Assembly: GCF_042684265.1 (NCBI RefSeq)
Contig: NZ_JBHULB010000081.1
Span: forward strand, 1-64,000
DNA: 64,000 nt
Reading direction: 5' to 3'
Origin: Croceitalea marina
GTDB lineage: Bacteria > Bacteroidota > Bacteroidia > Flavobacteriales > Flavobacteriaceae
Positions 1-8,939 of this stretch are shown here, piece after piece. Position 1 is the stretch's first letter; the number at the start of each line of letters is the position of its first letter. The notes under the pieces were generated by a model. It made no database searches. It was not told the origin of the DNA and worked only from the letters and a program-made list of their open reading frames with translations. A program made the position numbers and the translations under genes.

Positions 1-107
1 AGTACCTACAGCTCTATCTTGATGAGTTCGTTTACAAACTTAATAGACGGTATTTCGGGGAAAGACTGTTCGAAAGAGTAGTTATTGCTAATATCACAGG
101 GTTATGA
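1..107 (+). mobile_element. C-terminal tail of an IS1595-family (ISXO2-like) transposase
   Basis: One reading frame is open from the window edge (phase starting at base 3) to a TGA at 105-107 and encodes 34 residues. It contains Y-L-D-E-F-V-Y-K-L-N-R-R-Y-F, which matches the end of the ISXO2-like transposase domain of IS1595 elements, where a conserved L-D-E-F-x-[FY]-[RK]-x-N-R-R block closes the catalytic domain. Only this tail is visible, so I cannot tell whether the element is intact to the left. I found no convincing terminal inverted repeat between the stop codon and the rpsA promoter at 234. Bases 108-233 hold nothing else that I recognise. Confidence 0.6.
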
Positions 108-233
108 CACTTAACGGATATTCAAATAATTAATTTAATGGTTATTAATATGAAACAATATACTCATAAAAGTCACATTTAGAATTAAATTTTTACTAAA
201 CCTGCATAAATTTTGGCCGCTATGTCCCATTAC

Positions 234-264
234 TTTGTAGAACAACAAATTAATTGTATTTTTG
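234..264 (+). promoter_or_regulatory. rpsA promoter, perfect Bacteroidota consensus
   Basis: TTTG at 234-237 is followed after exactly 19 bases by TATTTTTG at 257-264. This is the full TTTG-N19-TAnnTTTG pattern used by the primary sigma factor of Bacteroidota. Transcription should start near 270, leaving a leader of about 110 nt before the rpsA ATG at 379. Such a long leader could carry autoregulation by S1, which is known in other bacteria; I see no defined structure. Confidence 0.75.
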
Positions 265-378
265 CACTCCTTTTTGGCGAATATTCAAGAGAAGAAGGGA
301 AACAAAATAATTATAACTACTTCTATAGTCATCGTTTAACTCTTGTACAAACTATAGAATACAAATTTTAATCAGCAA

Positions 379-2241
379 ATGGCTGAAGATAAAAAAAGTG
401 CCAAAGCAGCTGAAGCTGTTGAAGCCACACAAGAAGCTACCGAAACACTACAAGAGGTAGCTGTAAAAGAGGAAACTCCAAAACAAGACCCACAAGAATT
501 TTTAAAAGAGTTTGATTGGGATAAGTACGAAGAAGGTATTGAGCGTGTAGATGACTCTAAATTAGAGGAATTTGAAAAGCTTGTTGCAGAAAACTTTGTA
601 GATACTGCAGATGCCGAGGTTGTTGAAGGTAAGGTAGTTCATATGACCGACCGTGAGGCAATTATAGATATCAACGCAAAATCTGAAGGTGTTATTTCGT
701 TAAACGAGTTTCGTTACAATCCAGATTTAAAGGTTGGAGATACAGTTGAGGTATTAATTGATATCCGCGAAGATAAAACCGGGCAATTAGTACTTTCTCA
801 CAGAAAAGCGAGAACAATCATGGCATGGGACCGCGTAAATGCTGCCCATGACAAAGAAGAGATTGTTCAAGGTTTTGTTAAGTGCAGAACTAAAGGTGGT
901 ATGATTGTCGATGTTTTCGGTATCGAAGCCTTCTTACCAGGTTCTCAAATCGATGTAAAACCAATTCGTGATTACGATCAATACGTGAGCAAAACAATGG
1001 AATTTAAAGTGGTTAAGATTAACCACGAGTTCAAAAATGTTGTTGTATCTCATAAAGCGCTTATTGAAGCAGATATTGAAGAGCAGAAGAAAGAAATCAT
1101 CGGTCAACTTGAAAAAGGCCAAGTATTAGAGGGTATCGTTAAGAACGTAACTTCTTACGGCGTCTTTATTGATCTTGGTGGCGTTGATGGATTAATCCAT
1201 ATTACAGACTTATCATGGAGCAGAATTAACCACCCGAACGAGGTTGTTGAGCTAGACCAGAAGTTAAATGTGGTTATCCTTGATTTTGATGACAATAAAT
1301 CTAGAATTCAACTAGGTCTTAAGCAATTAGAGAAACATCCATGGGATGCTCTTGGAGATGAGATTAAAGTTGGTGACAAAGTAAAAGGCAAAGTAGTCGT
1401 TATTGCCGATTATGGAGCATTTATTGAAGTTGCCGAAGGTGTTGAAGGTTTGATTCACGTTTCTGAAATGTCGTGGTCGACCCACTTAAGATCTGCACAA
1501 GACTTTGTAAAGGTTGGTGATGAGGTAGAAGCAGTAGTTCTTACGCTTGATAGGGAAGATAGAAAAATGTCTCTAGGTATCAAGCAAATGACTCCAGACC
1601 CATGGACTGATATCACATCTAAATACCCTGTAGGATCTAAGCATAAAGGTATTGTTAGAAACTTTACCAACTTTGGTGTTTTTGTTGAAATGGAAGAAGG
1701 TATAGATGGTTTAATTTATATTTCTGATCTTTCTTGGACCAAGAAAATCAAACATCCTTCAGAATTTGTAAATGTTGGTGATACTTTAGAAGTAGAGGTT
1801 CTTGAGTTAGATGTTGAAGGAAGAAAACTAAGCCTAGGTCACAAGCAGACAACCGAAAATCCTTGGGACAAATATGCAGATGAGTTTGCTGAAGGTACAC
1901 TTCACACAGCAGCGGTAACCGATATTGTAGACAAAGGTGCGACCGTAGTCTTTAATGAAGATATTACTGGTTTTATTCCATCGAGACATATGGAAAAAGA
2001 AGACGGTAAGAAAATCACTAAAGGAGAAGAAGTTGAATTTAAGATTATTGAATTCAATAAAGACTTCAAACGTGTCGTAGCTAGTCATACTGCTTTGTTT
2101 AGAGAGCAAGAAGAACGCAACGTAAAAGCGGCCAAGAAGAAAATGGCTGCATCAGCAGAGGAATCAGCAACCACTTTAGGTGATGCTAACTCAGCATTAC
2201 AAGCGTTAAAAGACAAAATGGAGGCAGACGCCAAAAAATAG
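379..2241 (+). CDS. rpsA: 30S ribosomal protein S1
   Basis: A 620-residue protein that binds mRNA and helps load it on the 30S subunit. It has an acidic, Lys/Glu-rich N-terminal extension of about 65 residues. Tandem S1 (OB-fold) domains follow, visible as repeats of G-x-V-x-x-[IV]-x-x-[FY]-G-[AV]-F-[IV]-x-[LV] and of G-L-I-[HY]-[IV]-S-[DE]-[LM]-S-W. Repeats of that form start near residues 250, 340 and 425, with more divergent ones on both sides. It is longer than the E. coli protein (557 residues), as is usual in Flavobacteriia. It stands alone, with its own promoter upstream and a strong terminator downstream. Confidence 0.97.
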   Translation: MAEDKKSAKAAEAVEATQEATETLQEVAVKEETPKQDPQEFLKEFDWDKYEEGIERVDDSKLEEFEKLVAENFVDTADAEVVEGKVVHMTDREAIIDINAKSEGVISLNEFRYNPDLKVGDTVEVLIDIREDKTGQLVLSHRKARTIMAWDRVNAAHDKEEIVQGFVKCRTKGGMIVDVFGIEAFLPGSQIDVKPIRDYDQYVSKTMEFKVVKINHEFKNVVVSHKALIEADIEEQKKEIIGQLEKGQVLEGIVKNVTSYGVFIDLGGVDGLIHITDLSWSRINHPNEVVELDQKLNVVILDFDDNKSRIQLGLKQLEKHPWDALGDEIKVGDKVKGKVVVIADYGAFIEVAEGVEGLIHVSEMSWSTHLRSAQDFVKVGDEVEAVVLTLDREDRKMSLGIKQMTPDPWTDITSKYPVGSKHKGIVRNFTNFGVFVEMEEGIDGLIYISDLSWTKKIKHPSEFVNVGDTLEVEVLELDVEGRKLSLGHKQTTENPWDKYADEFAEGTLHTAAVTDIVDKGATVVFNEDITGFIPSRHMEKEDGKKITKGEEVEFKIIEFNKDFKRVVASHTALFREQEERNVKAAKKKMAASAEESATTLGDANSALQALKDKMEADAKK

Positions 2242-2262
2242 TCTTTTAGATATATTTTTTTT

Positions 2263-2297
2263 AAAAGCCCTTGATGAATAATCAAGGGCTTTTTGTT
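2263..2297 (+). terminator. Rho-independent terminator after rpsA
   Basis: A perfect 13-bp stem (2263-2275 with 2281-2293) with a 5-nt loop runs into a T tract. It lies 21 bp after the rpsA stop and before the pyrR promoter, so it separates the two transcription units. Confidence 0.9.
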
Positions 2298-2326
2298 TCT
2301 ATGCATTCTGCTTATAAAGAATTGTG

Positions 2327-2334
2327 TATTTTTG
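2327..2334 (+). promoter_or_regulatory. pyrR -7 promoter element
   Basis: TATTTTTG matches TAnnTTTG and lies just beyond the rpsA terminator. No clear TTTG sits at the -33 position. A start near 2340 gives a leader of about 18 nt before the pyrR ATG at 2358. Confidence 0.55.
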
Positions 2335-2357
2335 TAGCCCAAACGATTCGGGAGTTT

Positions 2358-2897
2358 ATGAGTCAAAAAGTACTGCTTTCCGCCAAAGAAATTCATATTA
2401 TACTTCACCGTTTGGCTTGTCAGTTGTTAGAAACCCATTTAGATTTTACAGATACTGTTTTAATAGGAATTCAGCCTAGGGGAGTTTATTTAGCTAAGCG
2501 ACTTACAGAAATCCTTGAAAAAGATTATAAAGTCAAAAACATTAAGCTAGGCTCTTTAGATATTACATTTTATAGAGATGATTTTAGAAGAGGAGATAAA
2601 ATTCACGAGGCCAACAAAACCAAGATTGACTTTTTAGTAGAAAATAAAAAAGTGGTTTTTATTGATGATGTGCTATATACCGGTAGAAGTATAAGAGCAG
2701 CTTTAACCGCAATACAGTCTTTTGGTAGACCAGAAGAGATAGAACTACTGACTTTAATTGACAGAAGATTTAGTAGACACTTGCCCATACAGCCTAATTA
2801 TAGAGGCCGACAGGTAGATGCAATAAATGATGAAAAAGTAAAAGTGATGTGGAAAGAAAATGACGGAGAAGATACTGTTTATCTTATAAGGGAGTAA
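2358..2897 (+). CDS. pyrR: PyrR bifunctional pyrimidine operon regulator / uracil phosphoribosyltransferase
   Basis: A 179-residue type I phosphoribosyltransferase. The PRPP-binding loop reads V-V-F-I-D-D-V-L-Y-T-G-R-S (residues about 95-107), and an R-x-G-D segment lies upstream of it. PyrR binds UMP/UTP and pyr mRNA in Bacillus, and it also has UPRTase activity. The ATG at 2358 is chosen because the longer frame from 2271 would translate through the rpsA terminator and start upstream of the promoter. pyrB follows after only 3 nt, so the two are cotranscribed. No PyrR-binding attenuator is evident in the very short leader, so an RNA-binding role here is unproven. Confidence 0.93.
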   Translation: MSQKVLLSAKEIHIILHRLACQLLETHLDFTDTVLIGIQPRGVYLAKRLTEILEKDYKVKNIKLGSLDITFYRDDFRRGDKIHEANKTKIDFLVENKKVVFIDDVLYTGRSIRAALTAIQSFGRPEEIELLTLIDRRFSRHLPIQPNYRGRQVDAINDEKVKVMWKENDGEDTVYLIRE

Positions 2898-2900
2898 AAA

Positions 2901-3827
2901 ATGAGTGAATTAAGTGTAAATCATTTACTAGGTATAAAATATCTCAACAAAAAAGATATTGACCTGATTTTTGAAACTGCTGATCATTTTAAAGAGGTTA
3001 TTAATAGGTCTATTAAAAAGGTACCTACTTTACGTGATATTACCATAGCCAATATCTTTTTTGAGAACAGTACGCGTACAAAACTTTCGTTCGAATTGGC
3101 AGAGAAAAGACTTTCGGCGGATGTTATTAATTTTTCGGCTTCACAATCTTCGGTAAAGAAGGGTGAAACCCTTATCGACACGGTAAATAATATTTTATCA
3201 ATGAAAGTTGATATGGTGGTGATGCGCCACCCTAATCCGGGAGCGGGGATATTTCTTTCAAAACATGTTAAGGCCTCTATTATCAATGCAGGAGATGGTG
3301 CGCACGAACATCCTACACAAGCCCTGTTGGATTCTTACTCCATAAGGGAAAAACTGGGCGAGGTTGCCGGTAAAAATATAGTCATAGTTGGTGATATATT
3401 ACACTCTAGAGTAGCGCTTTCAAATATTTTTGCTTTAAAATTACAAGGAGCCAATGTAAAGGTTTGTGGTCCGAAAACTTTAATTCCCAAACATATTAAA
3501 TCGTTGGGAGTTGAAGTAGAAATGAACTTGAAAAAGGCCTTAGAATGGTGTGATGTGGCCAATATGTTACGTGTACAAAATGAGCGTATGGATGTAAGTT
3601 ATTTTCCAACGACAAGAGAATATACGCAGCAGTTTGGCGTGAATAAGGCTTTGTTGAATGGTCTTAAAAAAGAAATCGTAATTATGCACCCTGGCCCCAT
3701 AAATCGTGGTGTAGAAATTACCAGCGATGTGGCAGATTCAAATCAATCTATTATCTTAGAGCAAGTAGAAAACGGTGTTGCCATACGTATGGCGGTTATC
3801 TATTTATTGGCTTCTAAAATTAAGTGA
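2901..3827 (+). CDS. pyrB: Aspartate carbamoyltransferase catalytic subunit
   Basis: A 308-residue enzyme that condenses carbamoyl phosphate and aspartate, the committed step of pyrimidine synthesis. The carbamoyl-phosphate loop F-F-E-N-S-T-R-T-K-L-S-F lies near residue 53, H-P-T-Q-A-L-L-D near 137, and the aspartate-binding M-H-P-G-P-I-N-R-G near 263. Length is normal for the catalytic chain. No pyrI regulatory subunit is next to it. It follows pyrR by 3 nt, and the next small gene starts 1 nt after its stop, so this is a tight operon. Confidence 0.96.
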   Translation: MSELSVNHLLGIKYLNKKDIDLIFETADHFKEVINRSIKKVPTLRDITIANIFFENSTRTKLSFELAEKRLSADVINFSASQSSVKKGETLIDTVNNILSMKVDMVVMRHPNPGAGIFLSKHVKASIINAGDGAHEHPTQALLDSYSIREKLGEVAGKNIVIVGDILHSRVALSNIFALKLQGANVKVCGPKTLIPKHIKSLGVEVEMNLKKALEWCDVANMLRVQNERMDVSYFPTTREYTQQFGVNKALLNGLKKEIVIMHPGPINRGVEITSDVADSNQSIILEQVENGVAIRMAVIYLLASKIK

Positions 3828-3828
3828 T

Positions 3829-4161
3829 ATGATTTTTGACAAAGAAGGTACAACTACCATAGTTTTTCAAGAAAATATTTCCTTGAGTAAATTTTTGATG
3901 AATCTTAACAATGCCTACGAAAGATTAGTGCATGACCATATTATAATTAATCTCTTTTCATTTGATGCCTTGAATGCAAATGATGTTTTAGAGTTTTTAG
4001 AACTATCAAACAAGCATAGGGCATCGAAAAAATCATTTGTTTTGGTCACAGAAAAAGTTTCTTATGATGAAGTACCAGATGAAATTTGTGTAGTGCCAAC
4101 GATACAAGAAGCAAAAGACATCATTGAAATGGAAGAAATAGAGCGAGACCTAGACATATGA
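3829..4161 (+). CDS. Small conserved protein coupled to ribonuclease Z, STAS-like
   Basis: A 110-residue acidic protein with no catalytic motif that I recognise. It begins M-I-F-D-K-E-G; this ATG at 3829 directly follows the pyrB stop and is preferred over the longer frame inside pyrB. Alternating beta and alpha segments, with a central I-I-I-N-L-F-S-F strand, a helix around L-E-F-L-E-L-S and a terminal V-P-T-x-x-E-A-x-D-I-I-E-M-E-E-I-E-R-D-L helix, resemble a STAS/anti-anti-sigma fold. That reading is an inference from pattern only. Its stop overlaps the rnz start by 4 nt, so the two are probably translated together. Confidence 0.75.
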   Translation: MIFDKEGTTTIVFQENISLSKFLMNLNNAYERLVHDHIIINLFSFDALNANDVLEFLELSNKHRASKKSFVLVTEKVSYDEVPDEICVVPTIQEAKDIIEMEEIERDLDI

Positions 4162-5063
4162 GGCTCACTATTTTAGGCTGTTATTCCGCAACCCCACGTT
4201 CGCTTACCAATCCAACTTCCCAACTATTAGAAATTAGAAACCATATGTTTTTGATTGACTGTGGCGAAGGAACTCAAGTGCAATTGCGTAAACAGAAATT
4301 AAAGTTTTCCCGTATTAAGCACGTTTTTATATCACATTTGCATGGGGATCATTTTTTTGGATTACCTGGGCTGGTTTCAACTTTTCGTCTTTTGGGAAGG
4401 GAATCAGAGTTACATATTTACGGCCCCAAAGGAATTAAGGAAGCAATTACACTATTGTTGAAGCTCGGGGATTCATGGACTAATTATCCTTTGCTTTTTC
4501 ATGAGTTGAACTCTAAAGAATCGGAACTAATTTTTGAGGATGATAAAGTTTCCGTACGAACAATTCCCCTAAATCATAGAGTATATACCAACGGTTTTTT
4601 GTTTGAAGAAAAACTGGCACCTCGAGTTCTCGATGTTGAGGCGGTAGCCAAGTACAGTATCGATAAAAGTGAGTTTCGTAATATTAAAAATGGTAAGGCT
4701 GGTACGGCCAAAAGTGGAGAATCCATTTTAAATTCAGATTTGACTTTAGACCCTCCAAAACCTAAAAGCTACGCTTTTTGCAGTGATACTGCCTATAAGG
4801 AAGATATCGTGCCTTTAATTAAAAACGTAGATTTACTTTATCACGAGTCTACTTTTTTAGAAACCGAAGAACATCTATGTGCCAAAACAAAGCATTCAAC
4901 GGCTTCTGAAGCTGCTAGAATTGCAAAAAAGGCGAGAGTAGACAAGTTGGTATTAGGCCACTATTCCACAAGGTACAAATCCTTAGAACTTTTTAAGGAA
5001 GAAGCACAGCCTATTTTTAGTAATGTAGAGTTGGCAGAAGATGGTAAGGTTTTTGAAATATAA
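4158..5063 (+). CDS. rnz: Ribonuclease Z (tRNA 3'-end endonuclease)
   Basis: A 301-residue metallo-beta-lactamase-fold endonuclease that removes 3' trailers from tRNA precursors. The zinc motif H-L-H-G-D-H is at residues 60-65, followed by F-F-G-L-P-G-L. A metal-binding Asp lies in C-S-D-T-A-Y near 209, and the C-terminal His lies in L-G-H-Y-S near 268. Length is that of the short, bacterial form. The ATG overlaps the preceding gene by four bases. Both tRNA genes seen in this window lack an encoded CCA, which is consistent with a need for RNase Z. Confidence 0.95.
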   Translation: MRLTILGCYSATPRSLTNPTSQLLEIRNHMFLIDCGEGTQVQLRKQKLKFSRIKHVFISHLHGDHFFGLPGLVSTFRLLGRESELHIYGPKGIKEAITLLLKLGDSWTNYPLLFHELNSKESELIFEDDKVSVRTIPLNHRVYTNGFLFEEKLAPRVLDVEAVAKYSIDKSEFRNIKNGKAGTAKSGESILNSDLTLDPPKPKSYAFCSDTAYKEDIVPLIKNVDLLYHESTFLETEEHLCAKTKHSTASEAARIAKKARVDKLVLGHYSTRYKSLELFKEEAQPIFSNVELAEDGKVFEI

Positions 5064-5124
5064 TATTATACTCTGTCTCTTTTAATTTTATCATTTCCTT
5101 TCTTTTGTTGAACTTTGAACTACT

Positions 5125-5772
5125 ATGGAAAAAGACTTAGGTGATTACAGAAAATCATATGAAAAGAGCGAGTTAAATGAAGCTTCAGTTCTTGAAAACC
5201 CAATAGAGCAGTTTCAGAAATGGTTTTATGAGGTAGAAAAATCAGATGGCGTTGATGAACCCAATGCAATGACTATTTCCACTATTGGTTTGGATGGTTT
5301 TCCAAAGAGCAGAGTGGTTTTAATGAAAAAGTATACCCATGAAGGTTTTATTTTTTACACCAATTATCAAAGCGAAAAAGGTAGGGCCCTAGCTAATAAT
5401 CCATCTACATGTTTATCATTTTTTTGGCCCATTTTAGAGAGACAGGTAATCATAAAAGGTAGCGCCGAGAAAATAGCGGAGAATCTTTCCGATGGTTATT
5501 TTGAGTCTCGCCCTTTCGGCAGTAAACTTGGGGCAATCGTTTCTGAACAGAGCCAAGTGGTGGCGTCACGTGAGATTTTAGAAAAGCGTTTGGCAGAGCT
5601 GGAAAAGAGTTATGAGGGCAAAGAAGTGGAACGACCTGAGAATTGGGGCGGATATATCGTAAAACCGATCTCAATTGAATTTTGGCAAGGTCGGCCCAAT
5701 AGACTTCACGATAGAATACGATATACGTTACAAAAAGACCTTAACTGGAAGATTGAACGCTTACAACCTTAG
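5125..5772 (+). CDS. pdxH: Pyridoxamine/pyridoxine 5'-phosphate oxidase
   Basis: A 215-residue FMN enzyme that oxidises PNP or PMP to pyridoxal 5'-phosphate. Family marks are the N-terminal D-Y-R-K-S-Y-E, the FMN-binding S-R-V-V-L-M-K near residue 65 followed by F-Y-T-N-Y-x-S-x-K-G, and the C-terminal F-W-Q-G-R-P-N-R-L-H-D-R, with the protein ending W-x-x-x-R-L-x-P. It starts 61 bp after rnz and the next gene follows after 5 bp, so it may head the pdxH-sixA-ppk1 unit. I see no convincing promoter in the 61-bp gap. Confidence 0.96.
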   Translation: MEKDLGDYRKSYEKSELNEASVLENPIEQFQKWFYEVEKSDGVDEPNAMTISTIGLDGFPKSRVVLMKKYTHEGFIFYTNYQSEKGRALANNPSTCLSFFWPILERQVIIKGSAEKIAENLSDGYFESRPFGSKLGAIVSEQSQVVASREILEKRLAELEKSYEGKEVERPENWGGYIVKPISIEFWQGRPNRLHDRIRYTLQKDLNWKIERLQP

Positions 5773-5777
5773 ATTTT

Positions 5778-6263
5778 ATGAAAACAATATTTTTTGTTAG
5801 ACATGCAAAATCTTCATGGGAATACCAAGTTAAAGACATCGATAGGCCTTTAAAAGAAAGAGGTATAAATGATGCACATTTGGTTTCTAACGCTTTAAAG
5901 ACGAACCAGATCAAAATTGATTATGCTTTTTCGAGTCCGGCAAATAGGGCATTGCATACCTGTACGATTTTTTTAAGAAACCTAAACTTTGATTTGAGCA
6001 GATTATCGGTGAGCCATGATTTATATGACTTTTCTGGAGAGGGTGTATTAAATTATTTAAAACAAATAGGCAATACTAACCAGACCATTTTGCTTTTTGG
6101 GCATAATTATGCTTTGACAACACTTGTAAATACGCTTGGAGATAGGTATATTGAAAATGTTCCCACATCAGGATTGGTGCAGATTGATTTTGAAGCAGAA
6201 AACTGGAAAAAAATAACAAAAGGGAATACAAAACAAGTTATTTTTCCAAAAGAACTACGATAG
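5778..6263 (+). CDS. SixA-like histidine phosphatase (phosphoglycerate mutase superfamily)
   Basis: A 161-residue protein with the histidine-phosphatase motif F-V-R-H-A-K-S-S-W at residues 6-14, whose His is the phosphorylated nucleophile. The second catalytic His lies in L-F-G-H-N-Y-A near residue 113. RHA instead of RHG and the small size are typical of the SixA branch, which dephosphorylates phosphohistidine in E. coli; the substrate here is unknown. It lies 5 bp after pdxH and 1 bp before ppk1. Close packing with polyphosphate kinase suggests, but does not show, a role in phosphate metabolism. Confidence 0.85.
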   Translation: MKTIFFVRHAKSSWEYQVKDIDRPLKERGINDAHLVSNALKTNQIKIDYAFSSPANRALHTCTIFLRNLNFDLSRLSVSHDLYDFSGEGVLNYLKQIGNTNQTILLFGHNYALTTLVNTLGDRYIENVPTSGLVQIDFEAENWKKITKGNTKQVIFPKELR

Positions 6264-6264
6264 A

Positions 6265-8346
6265 ATGACGAAACCTCAAAACGAGTATGTAAACAGAGAA
6301 ATCAGCTGGTTACATTTTAATTATAGGGTGCTTCAAGAAAGCGCTGACAAGAATGTGCCTTTAATAGAAAGATTACGTTTTCTAGGAATTTTCAGTAATA
6401 ACTTGGATGAGTTTTTCAAAGTACGCTATGCTACGGTAAAACGAATTGTCGAAGCGGGCAAAAGTGGTAAAAGTGTTCTTGGGGGAGAAAAGGCCAAAGA
6501 CCTTTTAGAAGAAATTACACAAGTGGTAATCAAACAACAATCAAAGAGTTTAGAAATACTTAAAAAAATTGAAGCCGAACTGGCTACAGAGAACATTCAT
6601 ATCATTGACGAGACCGAGGTTTCAGAGAAGCAAGCAGAGTTCATAAAAGACTATTTTTTAAGAGAGGTAAACCCAGAACTGATAATTATCATCTTAAACA
6701 ATTTAGCACAGTTTCCAACGCTGAAAGACACAGCGGCATACCTCGCCGTAAAAATGGTGTTGAGAAAAGAACAAGGGGGATTTTTAAAGCGTAAAACCGA
6801 AATGCAGTACGCTCTAATTGAAATTCCGAAAGGTGTTGATCGCTTTGTTGAGCTGCCGAAAGAAGACGGAAAGAATTTTATAATAATTCTAGATGATTTA
6901 ATTCGATTTTGTTTAGATGACATATTCACCATGTTCGATTATGAGGAGATTTCTGCTCATATGATCAAGATTACCCGAGATGCAGAATTAGATATTGACA
7001 ACGACTTGAGCAAGAGTTTTATAGAGAAGATTTCTTCTAGTGTTGAGCATAGAAAAATAGGAGATCCTGTAAGGTTTGTTTATGATAAAAAGATTAGAAT
7101 AGACACCTTACGCTTTCTTAAGGAAAAGATGAACATTGAAGAGACGGATAGTGTGATTCCTGGCGGGCGTTATCATAACCGTAGAGATTATATGGGTTTC
7201 CCCAGTTTAGGAAGGACTGATTTGTTATATGATAAAATCACACCTCTCCCAGTAAAAGGTTTAGGTTTAGAAGGTAGCATTCTTGAGAAAATTGCTCAAA
7301 AAGACTTTTTAATTTATACGCCTTATCATACCTATTCATACGTAATTAAGTTTTTAAAAGAAGCGGCTTTAGACCCCTTTGTAAAGTCCATACAGATTAC
7401 GGTATATCGATTGGCTAGTAATTCGCAGGTTGCGGCTGCACTCATAAATGCGGCTAAAAACGGAAAACAAGTAACTGTTCAAATAGAATTACAAGCGCGC
7501 TTTGATGAGCAGGCCAATATTGAATATGCCAATCAATTACAGGAGGAAGGTATAAAACTAATATTTGGTATTCCAGGACTAAAAGTACACAGCAAAATAT
7601 GTCTGATAGAACGTATAGAGGGAAATAGTACCAAACGTTATGGATTTGTTAGTACCGGTAACTTCAATGAGTCTACGGCAAAAATTTATACCGATTACAC
7701 CTTGTTCACGGCGCATGATGCAATACTAAAAGAACTTCAAAAGGTTTTTGGTTTTTTTGAAACTACCTATAAAATAAATAAGTACAAGCACCTTATTGTA
7801 TCGCCACATTATACCAAAAACGTTTTTACCAAACTTATCGATAATGAAATTGCCAATGCAATAGTGGGTAAAGAAGCATTCATAAAAATCAAGATGAATA
7901 GTTTTACTTCTTATAAAATGGTAGATAAGTTATATGAAGCAAGTAGGGCCGGGGTAAAGATACAGTTGATTATTAGGGGTATATGTTGTTTGATTCCGGG
8001 TGTAGAAGGTATGAGTGAAAATATTGAGGCGATAAGTGTCGTAGATAAGTTTTTAGAGCATCCTCGATTATTCATTTTTGGAAATGATGGCAACCCAAAA
8101 GTATATATATCTTCTGCGGATTGGATGACACGGAATTTAGATTATAGAGTAGAAGTCGGTTGCCCAATATATGATGAGGATGTAAAACAGGAATTATTGG
8201 AGACTTTTGAAATTTCTTGGAATGACAATGTTAAGGCACGGATTTTTTCTTCAAAACAAGATAATGCCTATAAGGATGACGATAAACCCAAAGTGAGGTC
8301 GCAGTTTGCGTTGTATGATTACTACCAGAAAAAACTTGAGGAGTAG
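6265..8346 (+). CDS. ppk1: Polyphosphate kinase 1
   Basis: A 693-residue enzyme that makes inorganic polyphosphate from ATP reversibly. The N domain begins Y-V-N-R-E-I-S-W-L-H-F-N and contains F-L-G-I-F-S-N-N-L-D-E-F-F. The phospholipase-D-like C domains hold the histidine that becomes phosphorylated in G-L-K-V-H-S-K-I (near residue 445) and the V-S-T-G-N-F-N-E-S-T-A block. Length matches PPK1 (about 690). It is cotranscribed with the SixA-like gene (1-bp gap) and ends 1 bp from the convergent miaE gene, leaving no room for a separate terminator. Confidence 0.96.
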   Translation: MTKPQNEYVNREISWLHFNYRVLQESADKNVPLIERLRFLGIFSNNLDEFFKVRYATVKRIVEAGKSGKSVLGGEKAKDLLEEITQVVIKQQSKSLEILKKIEAELATENIHIIDETEVSEKQAEFIKDYFLREVNPELIIIILNNLAQFPTLKDTAAYLAVKMVLRKEQGGFLKRKTEMQYALIEIPKGVDRFVELPKEDGKNFIIILDDLIRFCLDDIFTMFDYEEISAHMIKITRDAELDIDNDLSKSFIEKISSSVEHRKIGDPVRFVYDKKIRIDTLRFLKEKMNIEETDSVIPGGRYHNRRDYMGFPSLGRTDLLYDKITPLPVKGLGLEGSILEKIAQKDFLIYTPYHTYSYVIKFLKEAALDPFVKSIQITVYRLASNSQVAAALINAAKNGKQVTVQIELQARFDEQANIEYANQLQEEGIKLIFGIPGLKVHSKICLIERIEGNSTKRYGFVSTGNFNESTAKIYTDYTLFTAHDAILKELQKVFGFFETTYKINKYKHLIVSPHYTKNVFTKLIDNEIANAIVGKEAFIKIKMNSFTSYKMVDKLYEASRAGVKIQLIIRGICCLIPGVEGMSENIEAISVVDKFLEHPRLFIFGNDGNPKVYISSADWMTRNLDYRVEVGCPIYDEDVKQELLETFEISWNDNVKARIFSSKQDNAYKDDDKPKVRSQFALYDYYQKKLEE

Positions 8347-8347
8347 A

Positions 8348-8929
8348 CTAACCGTGAATGGTTTCTTTGTTTCCTAAATTTTTCATGATTTCGGCTTCAT
8401 AATTCAATAAATCTTGCCATTTTTTATTGACTTCATCCAAGTCGCCATATTTGCGTGCAAACTTTAAAAACATGGTATAGTGGCTAGCCTCGCTTACCAT
8501 TAATTTATAATAGAATTCAGACAGTTCTTTGTCTTCCAGTTCTTCTGATAATAGCCTAAAACGCTCACAGCTTCGGGCTTCGATTAGGGCGGCATATAAC
8601 AGACGATGCACCAATTGCGTTGTGCGGCTTCCACCTTTCGGAAAAAACTTTAAAAGTTGGAGTACATACTCGTCTTTACGGTCTCTGCCCAACGTTCCGC
8701 CGCGTTTTAAAATTAAATCGTGAACCATTTTAAAATGCCCCATTTCTTCTCTCGAAAGCGCTATCATTTCTTGTATAAGATCTGTGTACTCTGGAAAAGA
8801 AACAATAAGCGAAATGGCCGTACTAGCTGCTTTTTGTTCACAGTAGGCATGATCGGTAAGTATTTCTTCAATGTTCTTTTCAACGATATTTACCCATCTT
8901 GGGTCTGTTGGTAGTTTTAAGCCTAACAT
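8348..8929 (-). CDS. miaE: tRNA-(ms2io6A)-hydroxylase, MiaE-like
   Basis: A 193-residue ferritin-like di-iron protein. In Salmonella MiaE hydroxylates ms2i6A37 in tRNA with O2. Iron ligands appear as repeated E-x-x-H elements: E-E-M-G-H-F (about residues 60-65), E-A-R-S-C-E-R-F (about 115) and S-E-A-S-H-Y (about 145). It lies 10 bp after dnaX on the same strand, so the two are probably cotranscribed, and it converges tail to tail with ppk1. Confidence 0.85.
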   Translation of the reverse strand: MLGLKLPTDPRWVNIVEKNIEEILTDHAYCEQKAASTAISLIVSFPEYTDLIQEMIALSREEMGHFKMVHDLILKRGGTLGRDRKDEYVLQLLKFFPKGGSRTTQLVHRLLYAALIEARSCERFRLLSEELEDKELSEFYYKLMVSEASHYTMFLKFARKYGDLDEVNKKWQDLLNYEAEIMKNLGNKETIHG

Positions 8930-8939
8930 TTTTTGGTAT

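Noticed and set aside
2271..2357. N-terminal extension of pyrR from an upstream ATG
   Set aside because: It would lie inside the rpsA terminator and upstream of the pyrR promoter, and PyrR begins normally at 2358.
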